From a bacterium (GTDB taxonomy: Bacteria > Krumholzibacteriota > Krumholzibacteriia > LZORAL124-64-63), in NCBI GenBank assembly GCA_024229695.1, contig JAAESD010000149.1, forward strand, positions 1-49,815: DNA of 49,815 nt, given 5' to 3'. Below the pieces are notes generated by a model. The model was not told the origin of the DNA and made no database searches. It saw only the letters and a list, made by a program, of their open reading frames with translations. Numbering within the stretch: the first letter of the stretch is position 1; the number at the start of each line of letters is the position of its first letter. Positions 25,646-33,412 of this stretch are shown piece by piece. A program made the position numbers and the translations under genes.

Positions 25646-26566
25646 CTAGCGGAACATAGCTTTAACAGCACCGAATGATGTGTCATCATTTGCTACGCTA
25701 CCGACCCATTCTTGTACAACAAAATCAAATTCAGCTGTTGACCAGTAACCATCCCAGAAAAGAACGTATGTTGTTAGTGGAAGAGCCTCGAATGATACAG
25801 TTGAAGCAAAATTGAATGTTCCAGCTTCGCCACAACCAAGATTGTCATCGTCAGATTCAGCAACAACAGTGCCTTCACATGCATCCAGCACATACAAGCT
25901 AGTATCTACTGTTTGGTATGGAAGACAAGAACTGATAACTAGTGTACCAGGTTCTGTACTTGTTGTGTATGTGAAGTAGCAAGTTTGGAAAGGAGCAAAG
26001 TTTGTGCCTTCAATAGCAACCAATGCTGTTTCACAAGTCTCGCCTGGCTCTGGAGGAACTGTTCCAGGAGTACCATCGATATCAAATGAGTAGTTACCAG
26101 CAGCTGTGCCATAACCATCAACAAAGAAGAAGTAGGTATCTCCACCAGCAAGTGAAACACCAATCAGCTCAGATTGATAACCTGGGCATACATCATCAAT
26201 ACAGCCAACAACATTACCTAGACTGTCAGAAATGTACAACTTGGTATCAAAATCTGAAGCATTACATAGAGTAACATCTACAGTCCAGTCAGTAACTGCT
26301 TCAAATGAATAAACTACTTCTGGAGCAGTTGATCCTGTGTAAGGGCAAGCTACATCATAAAGATTGGTAAAAGCACTTGTGTTACCAATGTCAGAATAAG
26401 GAAGGCCAGGAATTACTGTAGCAGTAGCCATGTCGTCTCCACCAACACGGTCACCAGAATTATGGAAGGTAATCAGTTCACCACAGCCGTACTTTTGGAA
26501 GTCTTTAGCACCGGCAACGCCGAATGCCAGGGATAAAATAGCGATAACGAATAACACTTTGCGCAT
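25646..26566 (-). CDS. Secreted PPC-like double-domain protein with C-terminal SFGxVKAxFR tag
   Basis: A 306-residue exported protein (signal MRKVLFVIAILSLAFGVAGA). Two similar beta-sandwich units follow, each with D-T-K/S-L-Y-I/V and a Y/F-x-F-x-V/W-D-G-Y strand, as in bacterial pre-peptidase C-terminal (PPC) domains. Several cysteines suggest disulfides. The last residues, NDDTSFGAVKAMFR, match the ends of five other proteins nearby. ATG 26566 has AAGGAG upstream; the longer frame does not. It is a single-gene unit with its own promoter (26615-26643) and terminator. Function unknown; likely surface or extracellular. Confidence 0.8.
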   Translation of the reverse strand: MRKVLFVIAILSLAFGVAGAKDFQKYGCGELITFHNSGDRVGGDDMATATVIPGLPYSDIGNTSAFTNLYDVACPYTGSTAPEVVYSFEAVTDWTVDVTLCNASDFDTKLYISDSLGNVVGCIDDVCPGYQSELIGVSLAGGDTYFFFVDGYGTAAGNYSFDIDGTPGTVPPEPGETCETALVAIEGTNFAPFQTCYFTYTTSTEPGTLVISSCLPYQTVDTSLYVLDACEGTVVAESDDDNLGCGEAGTFNFASTVSFEALPLTTYVLFWDGYWSTAEFDFVVQEWVGSVANDDTSFGAVKAMFR

Positions 26567-26614
26567 TGCAAATCTCCTTGAAAAAAGAAAGAAACTGGAC
26601 ACGTATTAATAACG

Positions 26615-26643
26615 ATTCTATCACAAATGTGTCACGGTGTCAA
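26615..26643 (-). promoter_or_regulatory. Sigma-70-type promoter of the PPC-like protein
   Basis: On the minus strand, TTGACA (26638-26643) and TAGAAT (26615-26620) are 17 bp apart, a near-consensus pair. The spacer contains CACAAATGTG, an imperfect dyad that could bind a regulator. The gene start is about 50 nt downstream. Confidence 0.7.
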
Positions 26644-26699
26644 TAATGTTTTATCAAAAAAAGACACTCTCCTGACAAATAGTTTGCAGAAATATAATG

Positions 26700-26735
26700 A
26701 AAAAGGAGCATACTCTACTATACGCTCCTTTTTTG
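26700..26735. terminator. Terminator of the acyltransferase gene
   Basis: AAAAAGGAGC (26701-26710) pairs with GCTCCTTTTT (26725-26734). It lies 20 nt past the stop of the hexapeptide acyltransferase and has a T-run on both strands, so it works for the minus strand and could act in both directions. Confidence 0.75.
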
Positions 26736-26755
26736 CGTTATTATACCATTATTTA

Positions 26756-27226
26756 CTATTCTGAGCCATAACCATCTTTGAATCTCATTATCCTGGCAGG
26801 ATTACCCGCAACTACAGCACCTGCTGGAACATCTTTAGTTACAACCGAACCTGCGCCAACAACGGAATCTTTGCCAATAACAACAGGAAGCAGTGTTGTG
26901 TTGGATCCGACACTCGCACCATCTTCAATTGTCGTAGTTTTCCACTTTTCACGTTCTGGCTGAGGTGGCATTGTATCATTGATAAACATTACACCGTGGC
27001 CAACAAAAACATCGCTACCAATAGTAACCAATTCACAAATAAATGTATGACTCTGGATTCTGGTCCTGTCCCCTATTTTCACTCCTGCCTGAATCTCAAC
27101 AAAAGTGCCAACCATGCTATCTTTGCCGATCTCACATTCGTACATATTGACAAAGTTCCAGATCTTTGTGCCTTCACCAATTTTACAATCGCGAATGACC
27201 TGTTTCTCATTTACCGGATAACTCAT
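26756..27226 (-). CDS. Hexapeptide-repeat acyltransferase (WbpD/WlbB-like)
   Basis: A 156-residue left-handed beta-helix protein of repeated [IVL]-G-x-x-x-x units: CKIGEGTKIWNFVNMYE, VKIGDRTRIQSHTFI, VTIGSDVFVGHGVMFIND, VSVGSNTTLLPVVIGKDSVVGAG, then NPARIM at the end. This is the pattern of N-acetyltransferases for amino sugars of O-antigen or surface glycans. ATG 27226 has GGAG 9 nt upstream; the frame also opens at a TTG five codons earlier. It is divergent from hldD, which fits a role in LPS sugars (inference). Confidence 0.85.
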   Translation of the reverse strand: MSYPVNEKQVIRDCKIGEGTKIWNFVNMYECEIGKDSMVGTFVEIQAGVKIGDRTRIQSHTFICELVTIGSDVFVGHGVMFINDTMPPQPEREKWKTTTIEDGASVGSNTTLLPVVIGKDSVVGAGSVVTKDVPAGAVVAGNPARIMRFKDGYGSE

Positions 27227-27343
27227 TGTGTTTTTCTCCAAATCTTAAGCGGGCGTTCGTTGACGCTTTTAGTGGACGAGGTTACTGTTAATCGCAACGA
27301 TACCTTGCAGCATCGCAGGTAGCAACCAAAAGACGGAGATAAA

Positions 27344-28312
27344 ATGGGTAAACTTATTGTAACCGGCGCTGCTGGATTTATTGGCACCAATGTTGTTCGT
27401 TCACTGAATGAACTGGGAATAGATGATATTGTAATTGTAGACGAACTTGGTTGCGATGAAAAATGGCGTAACCTGACAACTCTTCGTTACGCCGAGTTTC
27501 TTAATCTTCAAGATTTCCGCGACTTGATTCTTCATAATGAATTTTCCGGTGAATATGATGCTGTTATCCATCTTGGGGCCTGCAGTTCAACAACTGAAAC
27601 CGATGCCGATTACCTTGCAGACAACAATTACCAATACTCCCGTGACCTCTGCTTATGGTGCCTGGACTATGGAATCAGGTTTGTCTATGCATCGAGTGCA
27701 GCAACTTATGGCAACGGGCAACTTGGTTACAGCGACGATGATTCAAAAACCCCCAACTACTTACCACTGAACATGTATGGCTATTCCAAGCAGATGTTTG
27801 ATATGTGGGCTCTGCGTAACGGGTTCTTTGACCAGATTGTCGGGCTTAAATATTTCAACGTGTTTGGCCCATTTGAGAATCACAAAGGTGATATGCGATC
27901 AGTTGTCCACAAGGCTTTCCATCAGATTCAGGAAACCGGCAAAGTCAGCCTGTTCAAATCCTACAAACCAGAATATGAAGATGGTGGTCAGGTAAGAGAC
28001 TTTATATATGTCAAAGATGCTGTCGATGTAACTATTGACTTTGCATTGAACAACAAGAACTCCGGACTTTTCAACTGTGGAACCGGAACATCAAGAAGCT
28101 GGCTGGATCTTGCCAATGCCACATTTGCTGCAATGGGCATTGAGCCAAACATCGATTTTATTGAAATGCCAGAACATCTCAAAGGCAAATATCAGTATCA
28201 TACAGAAGCAGACCCTGCAAAACTGCGTGCTGCTGGCTATGAGAAATCGTTTACATCTCTTGAAGATGGTATCAGGGACTACGTACAAAATTATCTGATG
28301 GAGCAAAAATGA
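27344..28312 (+). CDS. hldD: ADP-L-glycero-D-manno-heptose 6-epimerase
   Basis: A 322-residue extended SDR enzyme. The NAD(P) loop is TGAAGFIG (8-15). HLGACSSTTETDADYL, YASSAATYGNG, MYGYSKQMFD (catalytic Tyr and Lys), KYFNVFGPFENHKG and VRDFIYVKDAV match HldD closely. It makes the heptose of the LPS inner core, so the cell has an outer membrane with LPS. GGAG lies upstream of ATG 27344. It is coupled by ATGA overlap to the next gene. Confidence 0.93.
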   Translation: MGKLIVTGAAGFIGTNVVRSLNELGIDDIVIVDELGCDEKWRNLTTLRYAEFLNLQDFRDLILHNEFSGEYDAVIHLGACSSTTETDADYLADNNYQYSRDLCLWCLDYGIRFVYASSAATYGNGQLGYSDDDSKTPNYLPLNMYGYSKQMFDMWALRNGFFDQIVGLKYFNVFGPFENHKGDMRSVVHKAFHQIQETGKVSLFKSYKPEYEDGGQVRDFIYVKDAVDVTIDFALNNKNSGLFNCGTGTSRSWLDLANATFAAMGIEPNIDFIEMPEHLKGKYQYHTEADPAKLRAAGYEKSFTSLEDGIRDYVQNYLMEQK

Positions 28313-28857
28313 GTTTTGCCTGGAGCAGCTTTGCCCGTGATCGATACCTTGAAAGCTGTGGCCATTGCTGGTTTTCAGGCAGTGAAGAAGAATTGCTTGA
28401 GCTTGTCCGACTGAACTGGGAAAATCGCAAACCTGGATTTGGCAGAACAGATCTCGAGGCTGTTGTGGTTGTGCCTGTAGATCCGGCTGGATTCCACGGC
28501 TCAACCGTTCTTGCTGATAAAAATACTCCGCTGCAGGCAAAGGTTGTTCGTCGACAGGAAAATGAAGATCATTATATAGCTGTCTTTGCCGATGCCGAGT
28601 CAGAGCCAATCAAATATGCATCGGTAGTTTTGTACAGTGCAGAAACTTTGCTGGAAAACGGTGGCGAAAGAAGCAGTGATGCTGATTGGGAAGTTGTCTG
28701 TGTCATCGCATCGTCTGTAGAAAATGAGCCTATGGATCCAATTACTATGTCCCGGAATTTTCTAAAAAAACCGGGCGGTACATTCTGTGAATATACCGCC
28801 CAACAATTTGCCGAGGCTATCTGGTTCTGGAGCAACCGAGCCGTTAAAAAAAGCTAG
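28309..28857 (+). CDS. DUF3228-like protein
   Basis: A 182-residue soluble protein. The general pattern (RDRYLESCGHCWFSGSEEELLELV, then VVVPVDPAGFHGSTV and a C-terminal AEAIWFWSNRAV) looks like the DUF3228 family; I am fairly but not fully sure. There is no signal peptide and no recognisable catalytic motif. It is coupled to hldD by a four-base overlap. Its TAG stop shares the palindrome CTAG with the TAG stop of the converging gene. Confidence 0.6.
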   Translation: MSFAWSSFARDRYLESCGHCWFSGSEEELLELVRLNWENRKPGFGRTDLEAVVVVPVDPAGFHGSTVLADKNTPLQAKVVRRQENEDHYIAVFADAESEPIKYASVVLYSAETLLENGGERSSDADWEVVCVIASSVENEPMDPITMSRNFLKKPGGTFCEYTAQQFAEAIWFWSNRAVKKS

Positions 28858-29438
28858 TTGAACATCGCTTTGACGCTACCCCAGCTCACATTGTCATTCT
28901 TAACTACACCAGTACCATTTATACTTGCACACGGAATGCCTGAAATCTGACATCGTATGCCATTGTTGAAGCTTGTTCCAGCACTGTAACCAGCTGCTGG
29001 TGGGTTGAACCGCGAATTTTCATACGGATCTATATAAAAGTATACAGCATCCGATGGGGTCATAACTATTCCGGAAAATGTAGCCAGAAGAAGAGTGTCT
29101 CCATATGGTAGCGCAGCTGCCCCTTCACCAATCATAATATTGAATTGTGGAACCGTAGCGCTGTTCATGCCTGCAGACAATGACCACTGAGGCTGTAAAA
29201 CAATACCTTCAGTACGAATAGCACATTCCCAACCAGAAACACCGGTTGTATCAGTAGGTCTTGATAGTAAAAGGTAGGCGTGAACCTGCACAAATTCGAT
29301 TGGAGTAGAAATCATTACAATCTCGCCTCCATGGTCAAAATAGATTCCCAATCCATCTGGATCGTTGTCAATTTGAGCAGAGGCTTGCAACGGTAAGATG
29401 ATAGCTCCAACTACCAGAAACAATAATGTTTTATTCAT
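28854..29438 (-). CDS. Secreted tagged protein, type B (YFDxxG domain), divergent copy
   Basis: A 194-residue exported protein (signal ending PLQASAQ). After the signal comes DNDPDGLGIYFDHGGEIVMI, then a single beta-rich domain (EFVQVHAYLLLSRP, GVSGWECAI, DTLLLATFSGIVMTPSDAVYFYID). It is clearly related to the proteins at 30307 and 31121. It ends in NDNVSWGSVKAMFN, the tag with Trp for Phe and Asn for the final Arg. ATG 29438 is preferred because AAGGAG then has a spacing of 6 nt. Function unknown. Confidence 0.8.
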   Translation of the reverse strand: MNKTLLFLVVGAIILPLQASAQIDNDPDGLGIYFDHGGEIVMISTPIEFVQVHAYLLLSRPTDTTGVSGWECAIRTEGIVLQPQWSLSAGMNSATVPQFNIMIGEGAAALPYGDTLLLATFSGIVMTPSDAVYFYIDPYENSRFNPPAAGYSAGTSFNNGIRCQISGIPCASINGTGVVKNDNVSWGSVKAMFN

Positions 29439-29533
29439 GAGCATCTCCTTTTGCTACAACGCCAGATGCGTTGATTAGTGCATTTTGCAACTATTTTCAA
29501 AGAAATATGTTGCATACACCAGGAGATGCATAT

Positions 29534-30208
29534 TTAACGCCAAACTGCCTTCATTGAACCAAAACTAATGTGATTATTCTCAACAGCGCAATCTACATTA
29601 TCAACATCATAGGTCTTCAAAACCCACTCGTGACCATACCAGAAGAACAGAGCATCAGCATTGTTATAGCATTCTGCGGTCTGAACATCCGGGAAAAGTT
29701 GGAAGTAATCATACATTACAAAAGAGAACATTGGGAACTCATGTGATAACACAACCCAATAACCATCTGGTCTGACTTCAGAAACAATTAAGCCGTCTGT
29801 AAGGTTTATCCAGCAGCTTTCATAACCTTCAGGCTCTTGCATCAGTTCCATGCCATTGACATAAAGTAGTGGCACGTCCATAGAACCTGTTACAACGATC
29901 TCAGCATCTTCAGGATAGCTCATACTAAGCATGGAGCGTCCATCGTGTTCTGAATACAAGGCACGAATGGAAATAATGTCGCCTTCCTGAACAGCTGGCA
30001 GCTCGCCAACCCATACCCAGATAGCGTTCCATTGACCAACAGGTTGTTCAGAAACACAAAAGCTGTTGCCCATAACTTTGGTTACAACAGCGTTGTCGAC
30101 ATCCAAAACGGTGCCCTCGGGAATCAACCCGGTACGAGCATCATGGATTGGGCCAGCAATCGCTGATCCAGTCATTATGAGTAAAAGAAAAATCAAGCAA
30201 TATTTCAT
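29534..30208 (-). CDS. Secreted tagged protein, type A (OB-fold-like)
   Basis: A 224-residue exported protein (signal ending TGSAIA). It begins GPIHDARTGLIPEGTVLDV, followed by VVTKVMGNSFCVSEQ, AIWVWVGELPAVQEGDIISI; this pattern of strands recalls OB-fold domains that bind nucleic acid or sugar chains. A second half includes GYWVVLSHE and WYGHEWVLKTYD. The same layout is seen in the 31913 protein. The tag is NNHISFGSMKAVWR. ATG 30208 has AAAGGA upstream. Function unknown. Confidence 0.78.
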   Translation of the reverse strand: MKYCLIFLLLIMTGSAIAGPIHDARTGLIPEGTVLDVDNAVVTKVMGNSFCVSEQPVGQWNAIWVWVGELPAVQEGDIISIRALYSEHDGRSMLSMSYPEDAEIVVTGSMDVPLLYVNGMELMQEPEGYESCWINLTDGLIVSEVRPDGYWVVLSHEFPMFSFVMYDYFQLFPDVQTAECYNNADALFFWYGHEWVLKTYDVDNVDCAVENNHISFGSMKAVWR

Positions 30209-30264
30209 GACAGCAGTCCTTTCAACGACCATATCAATTCAGAAACGACAAACATCCCCTGTTT

Positions 30265-30288
30265 ATGCCCCCCGATAACGAGGGGCAT
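30265..30288 (-). terminator. Hairpin after the 30307 gene
   Basis: ATGCCCC (30265-30271) pairs with GGGGCAT (30282-30288), with further C-G pairs inside and a small loop. It lies 19 nt after the stop of the 30307 gene, but no T-run follows on the minus strand, so termination may be weak. Confidence 0.45.
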
Positions 30289-30306
30289 TGTTCATCGTTT
30301 TGTTTG

Positions 30307-30915
30307 TTAACGATACAGAGCTTTTACTGAACCGAAGCTCACATCTTCATTCGCAACAACGCCACAAGGGTCGATGTTGATTTGAGCAACAGCAGCACCA
30401 TATGGGAAGCCACTTGAAACCTGTAAAGGAACCAAAAGACCAGCATTATCACCAGCTGCATAACCAGGAGCAGGAGGATCAAATGAACCTGCATCCAGGT
30501 TCTTTACACCAAATGATACTTGGTCTGCTGGATCCAAGACATAAGCTGTCAAGGTAGCCAATAATACAACATTATTAATGACTGGCGTAGCCAATTCATT
30601 TTCACCAAGTCCAACTGCGAACAGAGGTGCAGCGAAAACATTCAATGGCTGTACACCATTAAGCGACCATGCAGCAGCTGTTAGTAGACCATCGGTAGTA
30701 ACTTCACATTCAAAACCTGATATTCCTGATTCTTCAGAAATATTTGTTGCAAGCAAGTAAGCGGTGATTGGAGTAAATGGAGCTGCAGTTGTCAAGCAGA
30801 CTTCATAACCAAATTCGTCAAAGTAGAGACCAATTCCATTTTCATCAGGATCGATCTGAGCAAATGCGACGGTTGCAATTGCAAGCATCATTAGTGTTAA
30901 AATAGCTTTTTTCAT
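30307..30915 (-). CDS. Secreted tagged protein, type B, copy 1
   Basis: A 202-residue exported protein (MKKAILTLMMLAIATVAFAQ). The domain starts IDPDENGIGLYFDEFGYEVC and has PITAYLLATN, GFECEVTTDG, AAWSLNGVQPLNVFAAP, LLATLTAYVLDPADQV and DPPAPGYA. It is very similar to the 31121 protein along its whole length. The tag is NEDVSFGSVKALYR after DPCGVVA. AAAGGAG precedes ATG 30915. An extended -10 element (TGCTATAAT) lies at 30973-30981. No homolog with known function is recognised. Confidence 0.8.
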   Translation of the reverse strand: MKKAILTLMMLAIATVAFAQIDPDENGIGLYFDEFGYEVCLTTAAPFTPITAYLLATNISEESGISGFECEVTTDGLLTAAAWSLNGVQPLNVFAAPLFAVGLGENELATPVINNVVLLATLTAYVLDPADQVSFGVKNLDAGSFDPPAPGYAAGDNAGLLVPLQVSSGFPYGAAVAQINIDPCGVVANEDVSFGSVKALYR

Positions 30916-30972
30916 GTGTGGGCTCCTTTGGGTTTAGGACAGTTTGTGAACGATTTTTGACTACTTAATTAT

Positions 30973-30981
30973 ATTATAGCA
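30973..30981 (-). promoter_or_regulatory. Extended -10 promoter element, 30307 gene
   Basis: TGCTATAAT on the minus strand, 58 nt upstream of the start codon. The paralog at 31121 has the identical element at a similar distance. No good -35 hexamer is visible, as is common with extended -10 promoters. Confidence 0.55.
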
Positions 30982-31065
30982 TATTTTACACCATAAGTGT
31001 GGATTATTTTAATATTTTATGATTATTTTTATCTTTTTGCCAGAATGTCTTAATTACAATAAAAC

Positions 31066-31099
31066 AAACAGGCTGTTCCAATTGTGGAACAGCCTGTTT
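31066..31099. terminator. 15-bp terminator hairpin of the 31121 gene
   Basis: A perfect 15-bp stem (31066-31080 with 31085-31099) has an ATTG loop and T-rich flanks on both sides. It lies 22 nt past the stop of the 31121 gene and is suited to end transcription in both directions. Confidence 0.85.
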
Positions 31100-31120
31100 T
31101 TTATAAGATTCTGTCAGAAA

Positions 31121-31720
31121 TTATCTGTACAGAGCTTTTACTGAACCAAAGCTCACATCATCATTGGCTACTACGCCACATGGATCGATGTTAATTGTTG
31201 CTACAATACCGTCAAGACCTGAAATTCCAAGAGGAATCAAGTTACCAGCATTGTTAGCAGCTGCATAACCAGGAGCAGGAGGATCAAATGATCCTGCATC
31301 TAGGTTTTTTACTCCAAATGTTACTTGGTCTGCTGGATCCAAGACATATGCTGTCAAGGTTGCCAATAGAATGACATTGTCAATTACTGGTGTAGCCAGT
31401 TCGAACTCACCAAGTCCAACTGCAAACAGTGGTGCAGCGAAAACGTTCAATGGCTGTACGCCATTAAGTGCCCATGCAGCAGCTGTAAGAGGACCATCAG
31501 TAGTAACTTCACACTCAAAACCAGATGCACCAAATTCGTCACTTGGTGTGGTAATCAGCAGATAAGCTGTGATTGGGGTAAATGGAGCTGCAGTTGTCAT
31601 GCAAACTTCATAACCTAGAGAGTCAAAGTAAAGTCCGATTTGGTCAACGTCTTCATCGATTTGCGAGAACGCAACTGTTGCCAGAGATAGCAACATCAAG
31701 GTTAAGATAGCCTTTTTCAT
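31121..31720 (-). CDS. Secreted tagged protein, type B, copy 2
   Basis: A 199-residue exported protein (MKKAILTLMLLSLATVAFSQ) and the closest paralog of the 30307 protein. Shared stretches include TAAAW-LNGVQPLNVFAAPLF and VLDPADQVTFGVKNLDAGSF. Differences cluster near the N-terminus (DEDVDQIGLYFDSLGYEVC) and before the tag. The tag is NDDVSFGSVKALYR after DPCGVVA. Its last codons and 15 bases past its stop are identical in DNA to those of the unrelated 31913 gene. AAGGAG precedes ATG 31720; an extended -10 element lies at 31768-31776. Confidence 0.8.
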   Translation of the reverse strand: MKKAILTLMLLSLATVAFSQIDEDVDQIGLYFDSLGYEVCMTTAAPFTPITAYLLITTPSDEFGASGFECEVTTDGPLTAAAWALNGVQPLNVFAAPLFAVGLGEFELATPVIDNVILLATLTAYVLDPADQVTFGVKNLDAGSFDPPAPGYAAANNAGNLIPLGISGLDGIVATINIDPCGVVANDDVSFGSVKALYR

Positions 31721-31767
31721 GTGGGGGTCTCCTTGGTTGTGGTTGAAACTAACAAACTAGAAATCGA

Positions 31768-31776
31768 ATTATAGCA
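31768..31776 (-). promoter_or_regulatory. Extended -10 promoter element, 31121 gene
   Basis: TGCTATAAT on the minus strand, 48 nt upstream of the start codon, identical to that of the 30307 gene. The surroundings are very AT-rich. Confidence 0.5.
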
Positions 31777-31845
31777 TATATACTATAATAAATGTAAAAT
31801 ATTTTTGTTTTTATTAATTTATTTTCCACCTACGCTCGTTTCCTC

Positions 31846-31887
31846 AAAAAAAAAACGAGCCGCCCCTCAATTATGGGAGCGACTCGT
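31846..31887 (-). terminator. Terminator of the 31913 gene
   Basis: On the minus strand, ACGAGTCGCTCCC (from 31887) pairs with GGGGCGGCTCGT (to 31855) with wobble pairs, and a run of ten T follows at once. It lies 26 nt after the stop. Confidence 0.85.
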
Positions 31888-31912
31888 AATATTCTTTAGA
31901 TTCTGTCAGAAA

Positions 31913-32587
31913 TTATCTGTACAGAGCCTTTACTGAACCAAAGCTTACTTCTTCATTAGCAATTACACAATCGCCAACAACAAGTCCGTCAGCAAATGGA
32001 TTCATTTTGAATTCGCCATAGTTGTAAGTTAACATGCCAGTTACGCCATCGTAGCACATTTCTACTGCAAGAGTAGTTTCGTCAAAGAAATAATCGTCGT
32101 GTATCAAATTAGTCATGCTGTCATAACTTCTTGCTGACCACTGGCCATGGCTCAGTATTTCAGTAACCCAAAAACCGTCTGTAAATGTTATAACGCCACT
32201 TTCCCATGGTTCATAGTCAGCTGCTGCTGCTGCAACTGTCATTACCAATGGAGCAATTGGATTATTGCCTGTAATAGCAATTTGAAGGAGGTCAGTCTGG
32301 ATAATTTCAGAGAGATCATAATACTCTGTATATTGACCATCAGTTATAACAACCTCATCACCAATTGTAAATGTTGAAGCATCACCACAGTAAACCCAAA
32401 CAGCAGAATAAGGACCAACTGGTAATTCAGTCATAGAAAAACCGTTGTAACGAACAGCCGTAATAACCCCTTCTGCAGAAACAAGGTCGCCATCTGCATA
32501 AACACCAGTGTTAAGGTCATAGATAACGCCTGCGAATGCAGAAGTAGAAACGATCAGGGTTAAAGCGACAAGCAGTAGCTTTTTCAT
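31913..32587 (-). CDS. Secreted tagged protein, type A (OB-fold-like), paralog
   Basis: A 224-residue exported protein (MKKLLLVALTLIVSTSAFA). The body, GVIYDLNTGVYADGDLVSA, EGVITAVRYNGFSM, SAVWVYCGDAS and DEVVITDGQYTEYYDLSE, matches the 29534 protein in layout but not the type B proteins. A second half (FWVTEILSHGQWSARS) also corresponds. The tag is NEEVSFGSVKALYR. ATG 32587 is supported by GGAGG 7 nt upstream; a 44-codon upstream extension has no signal features and is dropped. Function unknown. Confidence 0.8.
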   Translation of the reverse strand: MKKLLLVALTLIVSTSAFAGVIYDLNTGVYADGDLVSAEGVITAVRYNGFSMTELPVGPYSAVWVYCGDASTFTIGDEVVITDGQYTEYYDLSEIIQTDLLQIAITGNNPIAPLVMTVAAAAADYEPWESGVITFTDGFWVTEILSHGQWSARSYDSMTNLIHDDYFFDETTLAVEMCYDGVTGMLTYNYGEFKMNPFADGLVVGDCVIANEEVSFGSVKALYR

Positions 32588-32749
32588 AGAGAATCCTCCA
32601 AAGATGTTAAACAATTTATGATTTAGAGCGAGCGTGTAACGTGTTTCGCTTCTCCAAACCAAACCTAGGTCTCCCGAACTTAACACAGATAAAATGATAA
32701 GTCCATAACAAAACATCAATAATGTGTTAAATAAATTGTTTTAATTAAC

Positions 32750-32781
32750 AAAAAAACTCCCCGACTGTTAAGCCAGGGAGT
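32750..32781 (-). terminator. Terminator of rpsD
   Basis: On the minus strand ACTCCCTG pairs with a GGGGAGT arm (32756-32762) and TTTTTT follows. It lies 22 nt past the rpsD stop. Confidence 0.75.
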
Positions 32782-32803
32782 GTTTATTCAACATGCAAAT
32801 CTA

Positions 32804-33412
32804 CTAGCGTGAGTAATACTCAATTACTAGTGGAATTTCACAAGTCACAGGAATCTCTTCCCTTGGTGGATTATAACCAAATGTAACTGTCATCGCTTTT
32901 TTATCACGTGTGATATAAGGCGGTGGAGTTAGTGATGTATCCAGAGCAACATGGAAGCAATCCATGTTCATACTCTTTTTCCGAATAGAAACAACATCTT
33001 CAGGTTTTACCTGGTATGAAGGGATATCAACTTTTTTACCATTAACCAGAACGTGGCCATGATTTACATACTGACGAGCAGCATAAATTGTTCTGGCAAG
33101 ACCACCACGTAAAACAACAGCGTCTAGTCTTGCTTCAAGCAACTGAATCATGGTGTTGATCAAGTCACCCTTCTTGGATGCTTTTTTGTAGTAGTTCACC
33201 ATCTGACGCTCGTGAACATTGTACTGGAAACGCAACCTTTGTTTTTCAACCAACTGCGCTTTGTAAGGTGACATTTTTTTACGACGCATCTGTGAATTGC
33301 GACCGTGCATTCCTGGACCATAAGGTTTGCGGTCCATGTACTTTTCAGCTTTTGGGGTCAGCGCTACACCAAGTGAGCGTGACTTTTTGATTTTGGATCC
33401 TGTGAACTTCAC
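32804..33412 (-). CDS. rpsD: 30S ribosomal protein S4
   Basis: A 202-residue S4 protein that binds 16S rRNA early in 30S assembly. KKSRSLGVALTPK, RKPYGPGMHGRN, EKQRLRFQYNVHERQ and LLEARLDAVVLRGGLA are typical, and the S4 domain has VNHGHVLVNGKKVDIPSY. The N-terminal zinc cysteines are missing, so it is the C-minus form. The start is GTG 33412 with GGAGG 8 nt upstream. It stands alone and not in the alpha operon; a promoter and structured leader lie upstream (33490-33600). Confidence 0.95.
   Translation of the reverse strand: MKFTGSKIKKSRSLGVALTPKAEKYMDRKPYGPGMHGRNSQMRRKKMSPYKAQLVEKQRLRFQYNVHERQMVNYYKKASKKGDLINTMIQLLEARLDAVVLRGGLARTIYAARQYVNHGHVLVNGKKVDIPSYQVKPEDVVSIRKKSMNMDCFHVALDTSLTPPPYITRDKKAMTVTFGYNPPREEIPVTCEIPLVIEYYSR

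Noticed and set aside
26621-26637. CRP/FNR-type operator (TCACA...TGTG) in a promoter spacer
   Set aside because: The half sites are in the wrong order for TGTGA-N6-TCACA; kept only as an imperfect dyad.
30307-31720. Insertion sequence or phage remnant as the cause of the tandem type B copies
   Set aside because: No transposase, terminal inverted repeats or target duplications are seen; each copy has its own promoter and terminator.
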